Positions 6,394 to 14,106 are shown, numbered from the stretch's first letter. The stretch is DNA of 34,918 bases from Desulfobacteraceae bacterium (GCA_016844935.1 JAERTK010000172.1:1-34918); one strand, 5' to 3'. The notes: generated by a model not told the origin, from the letters alone. A program made the numbers and translations.

Positions 6394-8471
6394 TACAGAT
6401 AACAATTGATGACCGACAGTTACAGGTGGAAGACGGAAAGACCGTCCTTGAAGCGGCTCTTGATGCCGGGATCTACATTCCCAATCTATGTTATCATCCC
6501 GACTTACCCCCTCTGGGGGCATGTCGTTTATGCCTGGTCGAAATTGAAGGAATGCGGGGATTACCGCCCGCCTGCACCACTTATGTATCTGACGGAATGA
6601 TCATTCAGACCCATACGAATCAACTTCAGGAATTTCGGAAAAATATTATCTGGTTTATGCTAAGCGACCATCCCGAAGAACTGGCGGAGTCTTCTCAGTT
6701 TCAAAAGGTGGTTGAATGGGTGGGTGTTAAAGATGTGCTTCCCGGCCATATTTCGGAACCCAGAATCCTGCCGGAGATACCCGCAGATGAACCGGTTTAC
6801 ATTCGGGATCTAGAACGTTGCATTCTGTGCGAACGTTGTGTCCGCATGTGCCAGGAAGTCCGCGGCATCGGCGCCATTGGGTTGATCGACCGGGGCATCA
6901 AGACCTATGTGGGCACCCAGACCAATGTCCCCATCATGGATTCCGGCTGTAAATTCTGTGAAGCCTGCGTAGAAGTCTGCCCCTCCGGCGCGTTGCGGGA
7001 CAAAGGGACCTTCACTGAGGAGGAACGCGAGGCCTACATTCTGCCCTGCACCCATACCTGCCCGGCAGGGATCGACGTGGCCCGGTATGTGCGCTTGATT
7101 GCCGAGGGCCGCTATCAGGATTCCATTGAGGTGATCCGTGAAACTGTACCGTTGCCGCATTCCTTAGGTTGTGTCTGTCCCCATCCCTGCGAAGAAGAAT
7201 GCCGGCGGGGGGAAGTCAATGAAGCCATCAGCATCCGTGCTCTCAAAAAATTCGTGGCGGAACGGGATACGGGCCGCTGGCGCGAAAAACTGGAGATCCT
7301 TCCTGACACCGGCAAGAAAGTGGCCGTTGTGGGCGCGGGACCGGCCGGACTGACCGCTGCCTGGTTCATCCGAAAAAAGGGTCATGCGGTCACGGTGTTT
7401 GAAGCTTTGGACAAGGGTGGCGGTACCATGCGGATCGGCATCCCGGAATACCGTCTGCCACGGGAAGTGCTGGACCAGGAAATCAAGGACATCGAAGATA
7501 TCGGGGTGGAATTTAGGTACAATACACAGGTCGAATCCCTTGACGATCTGTTTGAACAGGGGTTTGATGCCGTCTTTCTGGGGTTGGGAGCCATAAAGGG
7601 GACCACCATGGGAATTCCCGGCGAGGATGACCCGCGCGTATTGGACGGGTTGTCGGTGTTGTGGGATATCAACCTGGAAGGAAAATCGCAACTGGAAGGA
7701 CGGGTCGCCGTGGTGGGTGGCGGAAATGTGGCCATTGACGTGGCCCGCTGTGGCTTGCGCACCGGTGCAGATCAGGTCTCCATGCTGTACCGGCGAACCC
7801 GCGAGGAAATGCCCGCGTCGCCTGAGGAGATCGAGGCTGCCTTGAATGAAGGCGTTAACATCGATTTTCTGGTGGCACCCATTGGCATAACGGCTCAGGA
7901 AGACTGCCTGCAGGTCCAGTGCATCCGCATGGAACTGGGAGAACCGGATGCCAGCGGCCGCCGGCGCCCGGTTCCAGTGGAAGGGAGCGAATTTATTTTA
8001 GAGGTGGATCGATTTGTCATGGCCATCGGACAAAAAGCGGTTATCCCTCAGGCTTTCGGCGTTGAATTGAACAGGCGCGGGTATATCAAAGCCAATAATT
8101 TCAGGGCGGAAGGGCGGAAAAGGGTGTTTACCGGCGGCGATGTGATGAGCGGTCCGGCAACGGTCATTGAAGCCATTCACGGGGGACGGGTGGCAGCCTC
8201 TGAAATTGACAAATACCTGGGCGGCACGGGCGACATCATGCAGCGTTTCATCCCCGAAGAAGCGGAAAATAACCGCTTGGGGAGAGATGAAGGCTTTGCC
8301 TATTATAAACGGGTGCACGAACAGATGTTGCCGGTGGAGGAATGCCTTAAAGGTTTTGACGAAGTGGAACACGCCTTCCATGAAAATGAAGCCTTTGAAG
8401 AAGCCAAACGATGCCTGCGCTGTCAGTTGCGCTTGACCATTTCAAAAGTCCCCATGCCGCCTGAACAATAG
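6390..8471 (+). CDS. NuoG N-terminal ferredoxins fused to a GltD/NfnB-like NAD(P)H oxidoreductase
   Basis: 693-residue fusion. Residues 1-75 are a plant-type [2Fe-2S] domain (C34, C45, C48, C62). The next segment keeps H94 of the His-Cys [4Fe-4S] domain but has no following cysteines. Two [4Fe-4S] ferredoxin motifs follow (C144/147/150/154 and C187/190/193/197). From about 215 comes a GltD-type domain: iron-sulfur cysteines C220, C224, C263, C267, C271, the FAD motif VVGAGPAG (about 313-320), a second nucleotide motif VVGGGNVAIDVA for NAD(P)H, and the C-terminal GGDVMSGPATVIEAI flavin segment. No hydrogenase H-cluster or molybdopterin domain exists. With its two ATGA-coupled partners it should form a soluble complex with two flavin/nucleotide sites, best explained as an NfnABC-like electron-bifurcating transhydrogenase or NAD(P)H:ferredoxin oxidoreductase. 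Function inferred. Confidence 0.9.
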   Translation: MIQITIDDRQLQVEDGKTVLEAALDAGIYIPNLCYHPDLPPLGACRLCLVEIEGMRGLPPACTTYVSDGMIIQTHTNQLQEFRKNIIWFMLSDHPEELAESSQFQKVVEWVGVKDVLPGHISEPRILPEIPADEPVYIRDLERCILCERCVRMCQEVRGIGAIGLIDRGIKTYVGTQTNVPIMDSGCKFCEACVEVCPSGALRDKGTFTEEEREAYILPCTHTCPAGIDVARYVRLIAEGRYQDSIEVIRETVPLPHSLGCVCPHPCEEECRRGEVNEAISIRALKKFVAERDTGRWREKLEILPDTGKKVAVVGAGPAGLTAAWFIRKKGHAVTVFEALDKGGGTMRIGIPEYRLPREVLDQEIKDIEDIGVEFRYNTQVESLDDLFEQGFDAVFLGLGAIKGTTMGIPGEDDPRVLDGLSVLWDINLEGKSQLEGRVAVVGGGNVAIDVARCGLRTGADQVSMLYRRTREEMPASPEEIEAALNEGVNIDFLVAPIGITAQEDCLQVQCIRMELGEPDASGRRRPVPVEGSEFILEVDRFVMAIGQKAVIPQAFGVELNRRGYIKANNFRAEGRKRVFTGGDVMSGPATVIEAIHGGRVAASEIDKYLGGTGDIMQRFIPEEAENNRLGRDEGFAYYKRVHEQMLPVEECLKGFDEVEHAFHENEAFEEAKRCLRCQLRLTISKVPMPPEQ

Positions 8472-8493
8472 ATCCCACCCCCCGTTTTGTAAT

Positions 8494-8551
8494 CGTTCAC
8501 GGGCGCCGCCTGCCGGCCACCGCAACCCGTGAACGGTTGCTCATTCTTTTT
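8494..8551. terminator. Terminator between the convergent flavoprotein operon and the DedA gene
   Basis: CGTTCACGGG (8494-8503) and CCCGTGAACG (8526-8535) form a perfect 10-bp stem around a GC-rich 22-base loop, with T-rich sequence (8544-8551) downstream on the plus strand. The T-run overlaps the last codons of the minus-strand gene. Confidence 0.6.
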
Positions 8552-9182
8552 TGGGTTTCAATTTCCGGAGACGCAGAACCCCAATCCCGAGCACCGTGCA
8601 GATCAGTCCTGCCACCACCAGATACGCCCCCAAGCGGTATTCTTTGCTGAATTTCAGAAACTGGCCGCTGTGCTGGTTTATCCAGTAGGGGATCAGGGCC
8701 AGGGGTACCGCCCAACAGAGGCTGGCCGCGGCGTTTGCCAGGAGAAAACGGGCCGGCGCCATGCGAAGCGCCCCCGAAATGAGGCCCAGGGTTTGTTTCA
8801 GGCCCTCAATATACCGACCCGCAACCAGCAATAAAAAACCCCACCGGTTGACCCGTTTTTCCATTTTTACCAGTTTTTCCTCACCGGGGAGAAGACGGCC
8901 CAGCCAATGTCTACCGGCGCTTCGGCCCATATAGTACCCGGCGAAATTGCCTGAGAATGTGGCGGCAAAAGAAACCAGCACGATCCATTCAATGCGCAGA
9001 TCCCCCCGGTAGGCCATAATGGCCGAAGCAATGAGAATGGTCTGGCCGGGAGACGGGATACCGCAGCCTTCTACAAATATAACCACAAATAACGCGAGGT
9101 ATCCATAATGCTGGATGAACGGCTCAATATGGGCCACACTCTGGTGCAGCGCATTGATAAGGGCATGGGTCGATTCCGGCAT
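8541..9182 (-). CDS. DedA-family integral membrane protein
   Basis: DedA/SNARE-associated family. These inner-membrane proteins are linked to lipid (C55-P or phosphatidylethanolamine) transport, envelope integrity and proton-motive-force homeostasis. The 213-residue product has the family segments HYGYLALFVVIFVEGCGIPSP near the start, a central FAATFSGNFAGYYMGRSAGR, the GRYIEGLKQ segment with the conserved arginine, and four to five hydrophobic stretches, ending in a short basic tail (RLRKLKPKKE). The start is uncertain: the ATG at 9182 gives a normal DedA length, while the ATG at 9272 has a closer AGGGAG but adds 30 residues with no family character. Transcribed alone and convergent with the flavoprotein operon. 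Confidence 0.88.
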   Translation of the reverse strand: MPESTHALINALHQSVAHIEPFIQHYGYLALFVVIFVEGCGIPSPGQTILIASAIMAYRGDLRIEWIVLVSFAATFSGNFAGYYMGRSAGRHWLGRLLPGEEKLVKMEKRVNRWGFLLLVAGRYIEGLKQTLGLISGALRMAPARFLLANAAASLCWAVPLALIPYWINQHSGQFLKFSKEYRLGAYLVVAGLICTVLGIGVLRLRKLKPKKE

Positions 9183-9317
9183 GGTCAATCCAAAAAAATG
9201 GTTTTCCCCCTGATCCCGAAAATGGCGCGGCACACCAGGATATTCTAGAATAGCCAAATCCGCAATACACATTTCTCCCTGACAAGAGGCATGTCCGGTT
9301 CAACCGGGAAGATTCCC

Positions 9318-9346
9318 TTGATTATACCCGTCGTATGGGTTACAAA
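9318..9346 (+). promoter_or_regulatory. Possible promoter of the J-domain protein gene
   Basis: TTGATT (9318-9323), a 17-base spacer, and TACAAA (9341-9346), 34 bases before the start codon at 9380. Moderate match only. Confidence 0.4.
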
Positions 9347-9379
9347 AAAGTTACTGAAAAACAGCCGTAGTGGGAAGTC

Positions 9380-10114
9380 ATGCGAAAGACCGCCAAAAAC
9401 CAAATCCAAAAAGTCCGGGCCCCCGCAAAAAAAAATACCTGCCTGGCTTGTGGAAAGGGCGATATCAGCGCCCGCAGGCGCTATTGTTCAAACGAATGCC
9501 GCAGTTATACCCAGTGGGTCCTTTCCCTGTCAAAGGGTTTGCTCAGGGCCCTCAACACGCGATATGCCGCCTTTTCCTTCACCCGTGACCAGGTCATTCT
9601 GGACGTATTCCCCATCTGGAGCAAACATATTTCCAGGTTTTCACGTGCCCGGACCCGGGGGAACAAACCCGCGGAAGATTTGAAACGAATGGTGCTGGAG
9701 TTTGGCAGACAGTGGCACGAAATGGTGGATAACAACCGCTCAATGAGTTACGCATCTCTCCACCTGGTGAACCGGAATCACCAGAAGTCCATTGCGCCGG
9801 AACGGATCAAACCAGACCGGAAATCGAGCCCCCGGCTTTCCAGGCAGGAAACAGGCAGCTTGAAGGTCCTGCAGTTGAAAAGAAATGATCTGGCCAGCGA
9901 CGGGTCCAAAGCCAGGATCAGAACCGCCTATAAAAAAATGGCAAAGGTCCACCACCCGGATGCAGGGGGCAACGAAGACCAATTCAAAAAATTGAGCAAC
10001 GCCCACGAACAGATGTTGTTGTGGGCGGAAAACCCCCAATATACCTCCAGAAAAGCCCTTCGGGATTGCTGGAGTTATGATGGCTTCAACAGTCGGTGGT
10101 CGCCACCCCTGTAG
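9380..10114 (+). CDS. Zinc-finger protein with C-terminal J domain
   Basis: 244 residues. The N-terminal part has C21-x2-C24 and C36-x3-C40, a treble-clef-like zinc site (CLACGKG...RYCSNECR). A basic, aromatic-rich middle of unknown fold follows. The C-terminal third is a J domain: helix II KARIRTAYKKMAKVHHPDAGG with the Hsp70-stimulating HPD motif at 192-194, then the FKKLSNAHEQML helix III. Most J proteins carry J at the N-terminus, so this is a specialised class that would recruit DnaK to whatever the zinc-finger half binds. No DnaK or GrpE gene lies nearby. The ribosome site before the ATG at 9380 is weak. The next gene is the sigma-54 activator, on the same strand, but a functional link is not shown. 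Confidence 0.8.
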   Translation: MRKTAKNQIQKVRAPAKKNTCLACGKGDISARRRYCSNECRSYTQWVLSLSKGLLRALNTRYAAFSFTRDQVILDVFPIWSKHISRFSRARTRGNKPAEDLKRMVLEFGRQWHEMVDNNRSMSYASLHLVNRNHQKSIAPERIKPDRKSSPRLSRQETGSLKVLQLKRNDLASDGSKARIRTAYKKMAKVHHPDAGGNEDQFKKLSNAHEQMLLWAENPQYTSRKALRDCWSYDGFNSRWSPPL

Positions 10115-10186
10115 CCGTTTTATACCCGCCCCCCCATTTCAACAGGAATCACTCATGAAGGGGTTGTGTCCAAGAACCGGAAAACC

Positions 10187-11569
10187 ATGAAAAAAGAAGA
10201 AACCTACCGGATTCCCTCACATGTGACCGAAATCATCCTGGAGAGCATTTCCGACGGTGTATTCACCGTGGATCACGACTGGCGCATCACCTCCTTTAAC
10301 CAGGCTGCGGAACGGATCACCCGAATCCCCAGGGAAGAGGCCCTGGGGAAACATTGCTGGGAAGTGTTTCGGTCCAACATGTGTGAAACCGACTGCGCCC
10401 TTCGTCGCACCATGAAACAGGGCAAAGCCTTTGTGGATACTTCCACCTATATCGTGGACATCGACAAACGTCGCATTCCCGTGGTGGTATCCACCAGCCT
10501 TTTGAAAGACAGCCGGGAAAAAGTGCTGGGCGGGGTGGAAACCTTTCGCGATATGAGTGTGGTGGAGGAGCTGCGCAAGGAATTGGATGCGCGCTATGAG
10601 ATAGGGGATATGGTCAGCCGCAGTCCTGCCATGCACCGGATTTTCAAAATCCTGCCCCAGGTGGCGGAAAGCGACAGCACGGTACTCATCCAGGGGGAAA
10701 CCGGTACCGGCAAGGAACTGCTGGCACGGGCCCTTCACAACTTGAGCCCCCGCCGAAACAAGCCTTTCGTGGCCATCAACTGCGGCGCCCTGCCCGACAA
10801 CCTTCTGGAATCAGAACTCTTCGGTTACAAAGCCGGCGCTTTCACAGATGCTGCAAAGGACAAACCGGGACATTTTGACCTGGCCGAAGGGGGAACCATT
10901 ATGCTGGATGAAATCGGGGACATCAGCCCTGCATTTCAAGTAAGACTCCTGCGTGTGCTTCAGGAAAGAACATTTCAACCCCTGGGCGGTACCGGCGAAT
11001 TTAAAGCAAACGTACGGGTAATTGCCGCCACCAACAAAGACCTGACCGAACTGGTGAAAAATGGGACTTTCAGACAGGACTTGTTTTACCGGATTAACGT
11101 GGTTCGACTGGATTCCCCCCCCCTGAGGGATAGAAAAGAAGATATCTCCACTCTGGTCCAGCATTTCATCGAGCGATTTAACCGATTGCGGGGCAGAATG
11201 GTGACCGGCATCAGCCAGGAGGCCCTTTCGATCCTCATGTTCCATGACTATCCGGGCAATATTCGGGAACTGGAAAACATTATTGAGCATGCCCTGGTAT
11301 TGTGCCCGGAGGGCGAAATCGGCGTCCATTCCCTGCCGGAAAACCTGCAAAACATGGCATCTCGGCCCGTTGGTGCGGGGATCAATGCGGCCTTGAAATT
11401 GACCGAATCCCAGGTCATACGGGACGCGCTCAAGCGAAATCATTTCAACCGGCTGGCCACCGCCCGGGAACTGGGGATGCACAAGAGCACGCTGTTTCGA
11501 AAAATCAAACAACTGGGTCTTCAATTGCCGAAAACAGATGGGCGAAGCAAGCAAAAAAGTCCGCATTAG
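10187..11569 (+). CDS. PAS-domain sigma-54-dependent activator (NtrC family), likely regulator of the ORP cluster
   Basis: 460 residues counted from the ATG at 10187; a GTG at 10166 would add seven but sits too close to its AAGGGG. Domains: PAS (about 10-125), AAA+ sigma-54 activation domain (about 140-375; Walker A GETGTGKE at 170-177, Walker B GGTIMLDEIGD, arginine-rich sensor segment) and a C-terminal Fis-type helix-turn-helix (ARELGMHKSTLFRKIKQ). The sigma-54 contact loop reads GAFTDA (217-222) instead of GAFTGA. The PAS domain has C57, C66 and C70 in the pattern C-x8-C-x3-C, which could bind a redox or iron-sulfur cofactor. There is no receiver domain, so it senses its signal directly. 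It precedes the NifX/MinD operon, which has a sigma-54 promoter, matching the regulator of the Desulfovibrio vulgaris ORP operons. Confidence 0.92.
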   Translation: MKKEETYRIPSHVTEIILESISDGVFTVDHDWRITSFNQAAERITRIPREEALGKHCWEVFRSNMCETDCALRRTMKQGKAFVDTSTYIVDIDKRRIPVVVSTSLLKDSREKVLGGVETFRDMSVVEELRKELDARYEIGDMVSRSPAMHRIFKILPQVAESDSTVLIQGETGTGKELLARALHNLSPRRNKPFVAINCGALPDNLLESELFGYKAGAFTDAAKDKPGHFDLAEGGTIMLDEIGDISPAFQVRLLRVLQERTFQPLGGTGEFKANVRVIAATNKDLTELVKNGTFRQDLFYRINVVRLDSPPLRDRKEDISTLVQHFIERFNRLRGRMVTGISQEALSILMFHDYPGNIRELENIIEHALVLCPEGEIGVHSLPENLQNMASRPVGAGINAALKLTESQVIRDALKRNHFNRLATARELGMHKSTLFRKIKQLGLQLPKTDGRSKQKSPH

Positions 11570-11570
11570 A

Positions 11571-11586
11571 GTCGCAACATTGCGAC
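11571..11586. promoter_or_regulatory. Perfect 16-bp palindrome, candidate activator-binding (enhancer) site
   Basis: GTCGCAA-CA-TTGCGAC lies just after the activator stop codon and 134 bases upstream of the sigma-54 promoter, a typical upstream activating site distance. There is no U-tract, so a terminator role is unlikely. A weaker related sequence (CCGCAACAGCGAC) occurs at about 14027-14039. Confidence 0.65.
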
Positions 11587-11719
11587 GGCATTAATCATAA
11601 ACGTTTCATTTCTAAGACCCTATCTGCCAACCTTGACACCGCATTACTCATCCAAAATTTGATCCAACCACTTGAATTTACATTTTTTATTTTAAGAACA
11701 GGCAGGCCTTGGAAAAGAT

Positions 11720-11735
11720 TGGTATGCAAATTGCT
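11720..11735 (+). promoter_or_regulatory. Sigma-54 (-24/-12) promoter of the ORP-like operon
   Basis: TGGTATGCAAATTGCT matches the TGGCACG-N4-TTGCW consensus with correct spacing: GG at -24, GC at -12, and only two differences in the conserved positions. The transcript would start about 12 bases on, near 11747, shortly before the GGAGG site of the first NifX-like gene. Confidence 0.82.
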
Positions 11736-11765
11736 GTGCCTTAGTCCCATGGAGGATCATGACAA

Positions 11766-12155
11766 ATGAAAGTGGCTGTAACCGTTTGGGAAAATCGTAT
11801 TTCGCCTCTTTTCGATGCCACGCGTACGTTACTCATCGCAGATATTGATAATCGCGTGCTCACCGAAAAGCACCTGGTTTCCTTTGATTGCATCTCCCCT
11901 TTTGCCAGAGCTGCAACCCTGGAAGAACTGGGGGTCGGAACCCTGATCTGCGGCGGCGTATCCGATTTCTTCGCCAAACTCATTGAAGCCCGCAACATTC
12001 AGATCATCCCCTTTGTGGCGGGCAGGGTTGACGAGGTCATCGATGCATTTCTGGGAGACACACTTTGTCATAAGAAATTTCGAATGCCGGGATGCAGCCG
12101 TCGGCAGTACAAATTAAGGAAAAGGAGGAACAGACATGAAAATTGCAGCGAGTAG
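11766..12155 (+). CDS. NifX/ORP-family protein (dinitrogenase iron-molybdenum cofactor biosynthesis fold), gene 1
   Basis: 129 residues. The opening MKVAVTVWENRISPLFDATRTLLIAD and the GVGTLICGGVSDFFAKLIEARNIQIIPFVAG segment are the two halves of the small NifX/NifB-C-terminal fold, which carries iron-sulfur or molybdenum-sulfur clusters in nitrogenase assembly and in the Orange Protein. The tail after residue 95 is basic and contains three cysteines (LCHKKF-MPGC, and ENCSE at the end). GGAGG at 11751-11755 serves the ATG at 11766. The last 20 bases overlap the next start. No nitrogenase genes are present, so a role in an ORP-like complex is more likely than in nitrogen fixation. First gene after the sigma-54 promoter. 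Confidence 0.85.
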   Translation: MKVAVTVWENRISPLFDATRTLLIADIDNRVLTEKHLVSFDCISPFARAATLEELGVGTLICGGVSDFFAKLIEARNIQIIPFVAGRVDEVIDAFLGDTLCHKKFRMPGCSRRQYKLRKRRNRHENCSE

Positions 12156-12675
12156 CAGCGGCAACAATTTGGATTCTCAAATGGATCCACGCTTTGGACG
12201 ATGCGCGTATTTTTTGATTGTGGATACGGATGATATGAATTTCGAAGCCTTTAACAATGAAAGCATCGCGCTGGGCGGCGGCGCCGGCATACAGGCAGCC
12301 CAGTTTATCGCTTCCAAGGACGCAAAAGCCATTCTAACCGGAAATGTGGGTCCCAACGCGGTGAAAACCCTTGCTGCGGCAGGGGTAGAAGTTTTCGCGG
12401 GTCAAAACGGAACCGTCAGTGAAGCGGTAAAACGATACAAAAGCGGAAATCTTGAATCCACCCGCAAAGCCACTGTAGCTGATCATCACGGTATGGGCGG
12501 CAATAGCAGTACTGGAAGCGTTGGAACCGACAATAGTGGTGGTGTCGGCACAGGAAACATGGCTTCCGGAAGCGGCGTCGGTATGGGTCGCGGCAGAGGC
12601 GGCGGCAGAGGTCGTGGTATGGGTGGCGGCAGAGGTCGTGGTATGGGTGGCGGGCGCATGCAGGGAAGAAATTAA
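12136..12675 (+). CDS. NifX/ORP-family protein with glycine-arginine-rich tail, gene 2
   Basis: 179 residues. The first 105 or so form a NifX-like domain: MKIAASSSGNNLDSQMDPRFGRCAYFLIVD, a GGGAGIQAAQFIASK segment and AILTGNVGPNAVKTLAAAGVEVF. This is the layout of small cofactor carriers such as the Desulfovibrio Orange Protein, which binds a copper-molybdenum sulfide cluster. The remainder is low-complexity: a histidine/serine/glycine linker, then G/M/R repeats (GRGRGMGGG) and a short RMQGRN end. The start has a very good AAGGAGGA site and lies inside the previous gene (20-base overlap, different frame), so translation is coupled. The tail is disordered and positively charged; it could bind nucleic acid, membrane or metal. 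Confidence 0.85.
   Translation: MKIAASSSGNNLDSQMDPRFGRCAYFLIVDTDDMNFEAFNNESIALGGGAGIQAAQFIASKDAKAILTGNVGPNAVKTLAAAGVEVFAGQNGTVSEAVKRYKSGNLESTRKATVADHHGMGGNSSTGSVGTDNSGGVGTGNMASGSGVGMGRGRGGGRGRGMGGGRGRGMGGGRMQGRN
12601..12648 (+). repeat. Two identical 24-bp tandem units inside the glycine-rich tail
   Basis: 12601-12624 and 12625-12648 are identical at the DNA level, each encoding an eight-residue GGRGRGMG unit. A degenerate copy precedes them at about 12581-12600. Exact identity points to recent slippage or recombination, so tail length may vary among strains. Confidence 0.9.
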
Positions 12676-12719
12676 ATTCATTGGGGTCTTCGTAAATATA
12701 TTCTGGGAGAATAAGTTTT

Positions 12720-13952
12720 ATGGCAACGGCAGATGGCAACCAACAAGATAAACACCAGATGCAGGATCTTGAAATCAAAGAAAGCCTGCTTCGAATTAAA
12801 CATAAAATACTGGTCATGAGCGGCAAAGGCGGCGTTGGAAAAAGCAGTGTGGCAGCTTATCTTTCCGTGGCACTGGCCCGTCAGGGATACAAAGTGGGGC
12901 TCATGGATGTGGATCTTCACGGCCCCAGTATCCCCCGGATGCTGGGACTGAAGGGGACTCTTCAGGAGGATACGGCAACGGGGAAAGCGCGCCCGGTCAG
13001 TTATATCCCCAACATGGAGGTCATTTCCATTGAAAGCCTCCTCGGGGAAAACAAGGATGCGGCCACCATCTGGCGGGGTCCGCTCAAAATAGGCGTTATC
13101 AGACAGTTCGTATCCGATCTGGAATGGAATGATTTAGACTACATGATTATTGATTCACCGCCTGGCACTGGAGATGAACCCCTGACCGTGGCCCAGACCA
13201 TTCCTGACGCCTTGGCCCTGATTGTGACAACGCCGCAGGAGGTTTCTCTGGCGGACGTGCGAAAATCCATTAATTTCTGCCGCCAGGTCAATATGGAAAT
13301 TCTGGGCCTGGTTGAAAACATGAGCGGTCTTGTGTGCCCGCACTGCGGCAAAACAGTTGACCTTTTCAAAACCCATGGCGGAATGCTGACCGCCAAAAAG
13401 GAGGGCCTCAGATTGCTGGGGACACTTCCCCTTGAACCTCAAGTGGTCATAAACGGTGATGCCGGCAGCATGGATATGCTGGACAATACAGCGCTCCCCA
13501 TCACGCATGAATTCAACAAAATGGTAGAGATGATCGTACAGTTGACCCGGGATCGCAAGAATTTAACACCCAAGACCCAAACGGAATTTCCAATGGTTGA
13601 TAATGGCAATCAAGATGGTAAAACGCTCGTGGTACCCGTGAGCGACGGAAAGTTGAGTTCCCATTTCGGCCATTGTGAACAGTTCGCATTCATTGAAACC
13701 CAAAACGGAAAAATTGTAAAAACAGAAATGCGGAATCCACCCCCCCATGAACCGGGAGTCCTGCCGCGATGGCTGCATGAACAAGGTGCTGATGTGGCCA
13801 TTGTGGGCGGAATGGGCGAAAGCGCTCAGCAGCTTCTTCAAGGCAACGGCATTGAGGTGATTATGGGCGCTCCCTTGGATTCACCGGAATCTCTGGCCAA
13901 TCAGTATCTCTCCCACACCCTTGTTTCGGGCGAAAACCGTTGCGATCACTAA
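12720..13952 (+). CDS. Mrp/MinD-type P-loop ATPase fused to a NifX-like domain
   Basis: 410 residues. The first 280 or so form an Mrp/NBP35 (ApbC) ATPase: deviant Walker A KGGVGKS (36-42), the MDVDLHGPSIPRMLG switch segment, DSPPGTGDE, and the CPHC pair (C206, C209) that bridges an iron-sulfur cluster between subunits in this family. A linker leads to a C-terminal NifX-like domain (from about residue 305: TLVVPVSDGKLSSHFGHCEQF through VAIVGGMGESAQQLL and a QYLSHTL end). The Mrp-NifX fusion is characteristic of the ORP cluster (DVU2109 type). It likely assembles or delivers a metal cluster to the small NifX proteins encoded just upstream. GGGAGA lies about ten bases before the ATG. Confidence 0.93.
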   Translation: MATADGNQQDKHQMQDLEIKESLLRIKHKILVMSGKGGVGKSSVAAYLSVALARQGYKVGLMDVDLHGPSIPRMLGLKGTLQEDTATGKARPVSYIPNMEVISIESLLGENKDAATIWRGPLKIGVIRQFVSDLEWNDLDYMIIDSPPGTGDEPLTVAQTIPDALALIVTTPQEVSLADVRKSINFCRQVNMEILGLVENMSGLVCPHCGKTVDLFKTHGGMLTAKKEGLRLLGTLPLEPQVVINGDAGSMDMLDNTALPITHEFNKMVEMIVQLTRDRKNLTPKTQTEFPMVDNGNQDGKTLVVPVSDGKLSSHFGHCEQFAFIETQNGKIVKTEMRNPPPHEPGVLPRWLHEQGADVAIVGGMGESAQQLLQGNGIEVIMGAPLDSPESLANQYLSHTLVSGENRCDH

Positions 13953-13983
13953 GGCAGGTGCGAGCAAATCAGCATCTGCTTAG
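13949..13983 (+). other. Hairpin between the Mrp-NifX gene and the MinD pair
   Basis: CTAAGGCAGGTGC (13949-13961) pairs imperfectly with GCATCTGCTTAG (13972-13983). No U-tract follows, so it is more likely an attenuator or mRNA-processing structure than a full terminator. The 154-base gap has no convincing promoter, and the downstream genes are probably read through from the sigma-54 promoter. Confidence 0.4.
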
Positions 13984-14106
13984 GAGTCGAAATTAAACGG
14001 GTTACCATCTGAAAATCCGTGAAATCCCGCAACAGCGACTTATAGTAGTCCCAAAGATAGAAAACAGGCTGGTCCAGATCGTAACTGGAAAAACAAGGAG
14101 AATCGT

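Noticed and set aside
4166..8471. Part of respiratory complex I (nuo operon)
   Set aside because: No membrane subunits, no NuoB/C/D/I, and the third protein carries a GltD domain instead of the NuoG molybdopterin-like domain.
12334..12681. Minus-strand frame rich in Thr, His and Ala opposite the glycine-rich tail
   Set aside because: A by-product of the tandem GGC/CGT repeats on the plus strand; repetitive, without a ribosome site.
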